From Halorubrum yunnanense (GTDB lineage: Archaea > Halobacteriota > Halobacteria > Halobacteriales > Haloferacaceae), in NCBI RefSeq assembly GCF_026586675.1, contig NZ_JAODIX010000050.1, positions 1 to 35,917 of the forward strand: a stretch of DNA of 35,917 nucleotides, in the 5' to 3' direction. The position numbers and the translations under genes were made by a program. Positions 33,259 to 35,917 of the stretch are shown here, in pieces. Positions within the stretch are counted from its first letter, which is position 1; every line of letters begins with the position of its first letter. Under the pieces are notes generated by a model. It was not told the DNA's origin. It saw only the letters and a program-made list of their open reading frames with translations, and ran no database searches.

Positions 33259-33789
33259 ATGCGACCAGAACATCTTGAACAATCAGTCTTCGACCGTTGG
33301 GGCCAGCAATGCGTGGTCTGCGGTCGAACCGTAGAAGAGTGGCTTGAAACTAACTCCGGAGCGCGCAACCAGGACAAACTCTCTTTTCACCACGTCAACG
33401 GCGACGATACGGATCAGCGTGTCGAGAACGTGATCCCGCTGTGTCAGAGCTGTCACGTCCACATCCACAAGGTGGACGAGCCACCCTACCGGATATGGCA
33501 TCGACAGCTCCCGATCGAACACCGTCATGCATGGAACGAGTACCACCACGAATACTACGAGGGGCCACGCCTGACTCGTGAAGAAGCTGTGAACCAGTTC
33601 GGCGACGATGGGGGCGTCCCAGTGAGTGTAAAGTATCTCGTTCATGAACGCGAGGGCTTCGACCCTGATGAGTTTGAAGCACCTGATATCGACTTGCTTC
33701 CCGACGATCATGCTGACGATGATTGTGACGAGTCCGACCAAGACGACGATGGCGGCGACTGTAACGACGACGGCACCGCCACGTCGTAG
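33259..33789 (+). CDS. HNH endonuclease (zinc-ribbon type)
   Basis: A 176-residue nuclease. A first knuckle is at CVVCGRTVEEW (residues 18-28), the HNH core at LSFHHVNGDDTDQRVENVIP, and a second knuckle at LCQSCHVHIHKVD. The His-His, central Asn and final His of the beta-beta-alpha-metal fold are present. The C-terminal 40 residues are extremely acidic (DDHADDDCDESDQDDDGGD). HNH proteins of this size act as free-standing homing-type or phage nucleases and can travel with RNA elements. About 110 bp after the stop begins a structured RNA candidate. Confidence 0.82.
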   Translation: MRPEHLEQSVFDRWGQQCVVCGRTVEEWLETNSGARNQDKLSFHHVNGDDTDQRVENVIPLCQSCHVHIHKVDEPPYRIWHRQLPIEHRHAWNEYHHEYYEGPRLTREEAVNQFGDDGGVPVSVKYLVHEREGFDPDEFEAPDIDLLPDDHADDDCDESDQDDDGGDCNDDGTATS

Positions 33790-33900
33790 CGGCTGATCTT
33801 AGCGGTTATTTTTCACGGTAAAGGGTCTCTGCGCCCACTAGAGTCGACTTTTAGAAAAGTGTTAAACTTCTTATACGGATAGGGATAACCTCAAACTAAG

Positions 33901-34175
33901 TATGCCCTGGTAGCGTGGAGAAACCACCTGTCGCATGCGGCAGGTAGAGGTGAGTCAAGGGTTACAACCCATGTAGGTCGCCTAACAAGCGATCAGGCCG
34001 GCGCCGTGGTTTGGGATCCCAGTTTCGGCTGGGAGTGGCGGTCCTGAGCTATGGTCGGCTGCCAAAGGAATCTGGAGTACATGGTTCACTCGGAGCCACC
34101 GACTGCGAGGCTCCGAGGCGGATATCGATGGGGAAACCCCGTTGATAGTGAGCAACACTGTAGCTACCCCCCCTC
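33901..34175 (+). ncRNA. Candidate 260-nt structured RNA downstream of the HNH gene
   Basis: A long-range helix GGTAGC (33909-33914) with GCTACC (34163-34168) encloses a chain of local hairpins: GTGG/CCAC at 33915-33927; 33927-33944; GGG/CCC at 33959-33970; GGTCGC/GCGATC at 33976-33994 with a G-U pair; CCCAG/CTGGG at 34018-34033 with a UUCG-type loop; GGCGGT/GCTGCC at 34037-34063 with two G-U pairs; a 7-bp CGGAGCC/GGCTCCG at 34091-34115; and a 10-bp stem at 34124-34146 with two G-U wobbles. Some neighbouring helices overlap by a base and may be alternatives. The G-U pairs favour a plus-strand RNA. TTATAC near 33870 can serve as TATA box. No ORF is present. I do not recognise an Rfam class. 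Confidence 0.6.
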
Positions 34176-34424
34176 CCCCAGCCGATAGGCTATCGATTGC
34201 GCTTCACTGCTCCCTCTGGCTACGGGGGCAGCCCCACCGGGATTACAGGTCCTGTGTTGAGATTTACTAGTTCGCAAGAATGGTGAGCACGCTCTCGTTC
34301 AGATCTGTTCAGTAGTCACAGTTGACGAGTGGACAACTGGTGGGCCGTAGTCGGTTGAAGAGAGAAGAAGTTGGAGACTGCTTGAGTGGGTCGCTGCGAG
34401 ACGAGTCGTTTGTAGCTCCCGAGT
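34176..34424. other. Non-coding stretch between the RNA and the G-quadruplex
   Basis: About 250 bp with short palindromes (CGATAGGCTATCG near 34182-34195; ACAGGTCCTGT near 34245-34255) and complementary C5/G5 runs that could extend the RNA structure. No gene is supported. Confidence 0.35.
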
Positions 34425-34442
34425 GGGGTGGGGTGGGGTGGG
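34425..34442 (+). other. Perfect G-quadruplex motif
   Basis: Three GGGGT units followed by GGG give four G-tracts with single-T loops, the most stable type of intramolecular quadruplex. It lies in non-coding DNA on the plus strand, between the RNA candidate and a small zinc protein gene. Potassium-rich haloarchaeal cytoplasm would favour folding. Confidence 0.7.
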
Positions 34443-34598
34443 AAGAACATGGGTGAGTTGGCCACAGCCCAGCACATGATGGTGCTGACGTGGTCGCCCA
34501 CCGTTCCCGCCTCAATCACATGAACGGACGTTACAACCTACTGTTGTCTCGTCGTTTCGACGTTCAACCACCTCGCGCTGGCTCCCAGGGAGGCAGCG

Positions 34599-34838
34599 AT
34601 GACTAGTCCTCGCCGGCGCACACGGGAACGGACAGCTCGCGAAGCACTCGAGATGCATCTCGCACAAGCGATCACGCGATGTGAGTCGACCGTTGTGCGT
34701 GCGCACCTCGAGGCAGCCCGCGAGCAGTGTCAACGCCTGCCGCTGACACCGATTGTTGAGTGTCCTGTCTGCGGAGCGGCCGGCCTGCCAGAACGGATCG
34801 CTGAACACGATTGTCCTGTGGACACCCGGGACCACTGA
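34599..34838 (+). CDS. Small zinc-finger protein
   Basis: A 79-residue protein. The N-terminal half is basic and helical (MTSPRRRTRERTAREALEMH, with LAQAITRCESTVVRAHLEAA). The C-terminal part is a CCHC-like finger, VECPVCGAAGLPERIAEHDC. Such a basic helix plus one zinc finger suggests nucleic-acid binding. Copies of this kind occur on haloarchaeal plasmids, as far as I recall without assigned function. It directly precedes copy B of the duplicated small protein family. Confidence 0.65.
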   Translation: MTSPRRRTRERTAREALEMHLAQAITRCESTVVRAHLEAAREQCQRLPLTPIVECPVCGAAGLPERIAEHDCPVDTRDH

Positions 34839-34881
34839 ATTCCTCATCTTGTCCCTCCCGTATCTATAGAACGATCGGTGA

Positions 34882-35322
34882 CAAGCAGCAACGAGTATCT
34901 CAGTTAAATTCCCTACCTCCGACGGCTTCGATGTCTTCCACGGACGCGAGTTCATCACGATCCGGGAAGACGGCCAGCTCGCACCGAACTCCACGGTTGT
35001 CGACCAATACCTCGAAGACACCGAAGCGGTGATTCTCGCGTACAACGAGGACAGCAACGAGGTCGCACTCATCCCGCTATCAACAGATTACGATCGGGGT
35101 GATGTCTACTCGCTCAAACGCAGCGATGGAAGTACGGTAATCGCCGCAACAGAATTCTTCAAAGAACACGATCTCTCCGTGGATCAAACTGTTCGGTATT
35201 CACCGGAATGGAACGAGAACATCGGCGGCAGTAACGTCCCTGGTGGGTTGGTTATCGACCTCGATGAAGACGGAGAGGTCTACGCGGCTGCCTCACCGTT
35301 GGGGTCTACTGAAGAGACCTAA
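34882..35322 (+). pseudogene. Duplicated small protein family, copy B, without a normal start codon
   Basis: An open frame of 146 codons. It reads SVKFPTSDGFDVFHGREFIT, IREDGQLAPNSTVVDQYLED, ILAYNEDSNEVALIPLSTDY, then EFFKEHDLSVDQTVRYSPEW and LVIDLDEDGEVYAAASP. It is longer at the N-terminus than copy A near 29,200 and matches it throughout the rest. No ATG/GTG/TTG occurs before the GTG at 35029, which would cut off a conserved third of the protein. The ATC at 34897, just before SVKFP, is where an ATG would be expected. So the start may be mutated, or initiation is non-canonical. Function unknown. Confidence 0.55.
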
Positions 35323-35534
35323 CACTCGGCTCCACACCAGATTAGGCTCCCCCACAAACACGATAGACTACTGGACTATCTCTGTCCATAGACAGTCGAC
35401 GTGCGCTCCAAGACCAGCTTTTCTTTTTGCGTCCTCGTCCCATTCTCAGAGCGACCCAACATCAGCCATCGTAACACAGGCCAGTCCTCTCACACTCCTC
35501 TGCGGATACTTAGTCTGGAAGACGAACCACCAGT
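35323..35534. other. Non-coding stretch before the second tandem repeats
   Basis: About 210 bp, C- and A-rich, with no supportable ORF. Its position mirrors 29546-30002 in the first module, although the sequence is not clearly similar. Confidence 0.35.
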
Positions 35535-35630
35535 ACATCAGCGTTGAACTTGAGACGAACCAGCGACACATCAGCGTTGAATTGGGGACAAACTGAAGAC
35601 ACATCAGCGTTGAACTGGAGACGAATTAGC
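35535..35630. repeat. 33-bp tandem repeats
   Basis: Three units begin ACATCAGCGTTGA at 35535, 35568 and 35601, with an exact 33-bp period. Each continues with a variable CTKGRGACRAAY-type part. They occupy the same place in the second module (between the small protein frame and the iteron) that 44-bp units occupy in the first, but the unit sequence differs. Confidence 0.85.
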
Positions 35631-35760
35631 ATCAAATCCCCGTCCTAACAGCCCCAAACCAAGACTTTCAAAGAGCAAAATGCGGATCGCTGTTCGGCGA
35701 GAAACCCGCTTCCAGCAAGCACAGCCCTTGCCCATTATTGCTACCACCACCAAACGTTCT

Positions 35761-35845
35761 ATCATATCTAGTATGGTTCTAACGGCATACTCACCCTACT
35801 AAATACAAGACGGCGCTTGATCTGGGCGGGTTCGTACATACGATC
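35761..35845. repeat. Single iteron of the second module
   Basis: TAAATACAAGAC (35800-35811) matches the iteron of the large array at 11 of 12 positions and is followed by GGCGC and CGTACATACGA in the usual order. The 40 bp before it (CTATCATATCTAGTATGGTT and onward) also align with the sequence before the first iteron at 30303-30342. Only one copy lies before the window ends, so the array may be degenerate here or continue beyond. Confidence 0.7.
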
Positions 35846-35917
35846 GTACGCTCTTGTGTAGCACATTGTTGATTTCAGAGAGTAGCTTTGACAGCGTGTT
35901 TGAGCGCTTCTCGTCCG

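Noticed and set aside
33901-34175. Group II intron, SRP RNA or RNase P RNA
   Set aside because: I do not see the group II domain V pattern or boundary motifs, nor the conserved cores of SRP or RNase P RNA. It is kept as an unclassified structured RNA.
1-35917. tRNA or rRNA genes
   Set aside because: No cloverleaf with a T-arm GTTCRA motif and no rRNA-like stretch was noticed on either strand. A dedicated scan (tRNAscan-SE, Infernal) was not possible.

Overview
The window is haloarchaeal (class Halobacteria). Coding regions have high GC, proteins are strongly acidic, many genes have a TATA-like box about 25-30 bp before the start codon (leaderless transcripts), and the families present are typical of halophilic archaea. 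A ParA gene, an integrase fragment, toxin-antitoxin genes, transposases, many decaying genes and repeat arrays point to a plasmid or megaplasmid, or an integrated accessory region. I cannot assign a genus.

Region 1 (about 400-7,700) handles sulfane sulfur. A winged-helix regulator, a DsrE-like protein and a TusA carrier lie on the minus strand. Opposite them are a rhodanese/metallo-beta-lactamase fusion, a two-part YeeE/YedE transporter, a small membrane protein and a TauE/SafE permease. Two genes inside it have decayed: a PiT phosphate permease (several frameshifts) and a tandem universal stress protein (internal deletion). Region 2 (about 7,800-11,470) holds an AbrB/PIN toxin-antitoxin pair with a frameshifted toxin, a possible third coupled ORF, an integrase catalytic domain without its N-terminus, and a parA operon.

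Region 3 (about 11,670-22,730) is a large arsenic island. It has two divergent thiol-dependent arsenate reductase paralogues, an arsD-arsA-hcsL-hcsS operon (two proteins ending in Cys-Cys), three ArsR-family genes (one truncated at an IS), an ArsP-like permease operon led by a 45-residue Cys-Cys protein, an aquaglyceroporin, two Rid-family paralogues with the same promoter motif, and an Acr3 arsenite exporter. Arsenate would be reduced to arsenite and expelled by Acr3 or pumped with ArsA/ArsD. ArsP would export other (organo)arsenicals. An IS1595-type element sits between the two Rid genes.

Region 4 (about 22,800-28,320) has an intact IS4-superfamily transposase, small zinc and acidic proteins, a lipoprotein, gene remnants and a winged-helix protein. 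Region 5 (about 28,600-35,917) is the least explained part. A module of [open frame of one small protein family - short tandem repeats - spaced 12-bp iterons] occurs twice, each time downstream of an HNH protein gene. The first copy has eight iterons in a 126-bp higher-order repeat. It is followed by a roughly 0.9-kb T-depleted non-coding tract and a ribbon-helix-helix-like gene. The second copy is preceded by a candidate 260-nt structured RNA closed by a long-range helix, and by a G-quadruplex motif. These look like parts of a replication or maintenance locus, or of an undescribed RNA-containing element; the sequence alone does not decide which.
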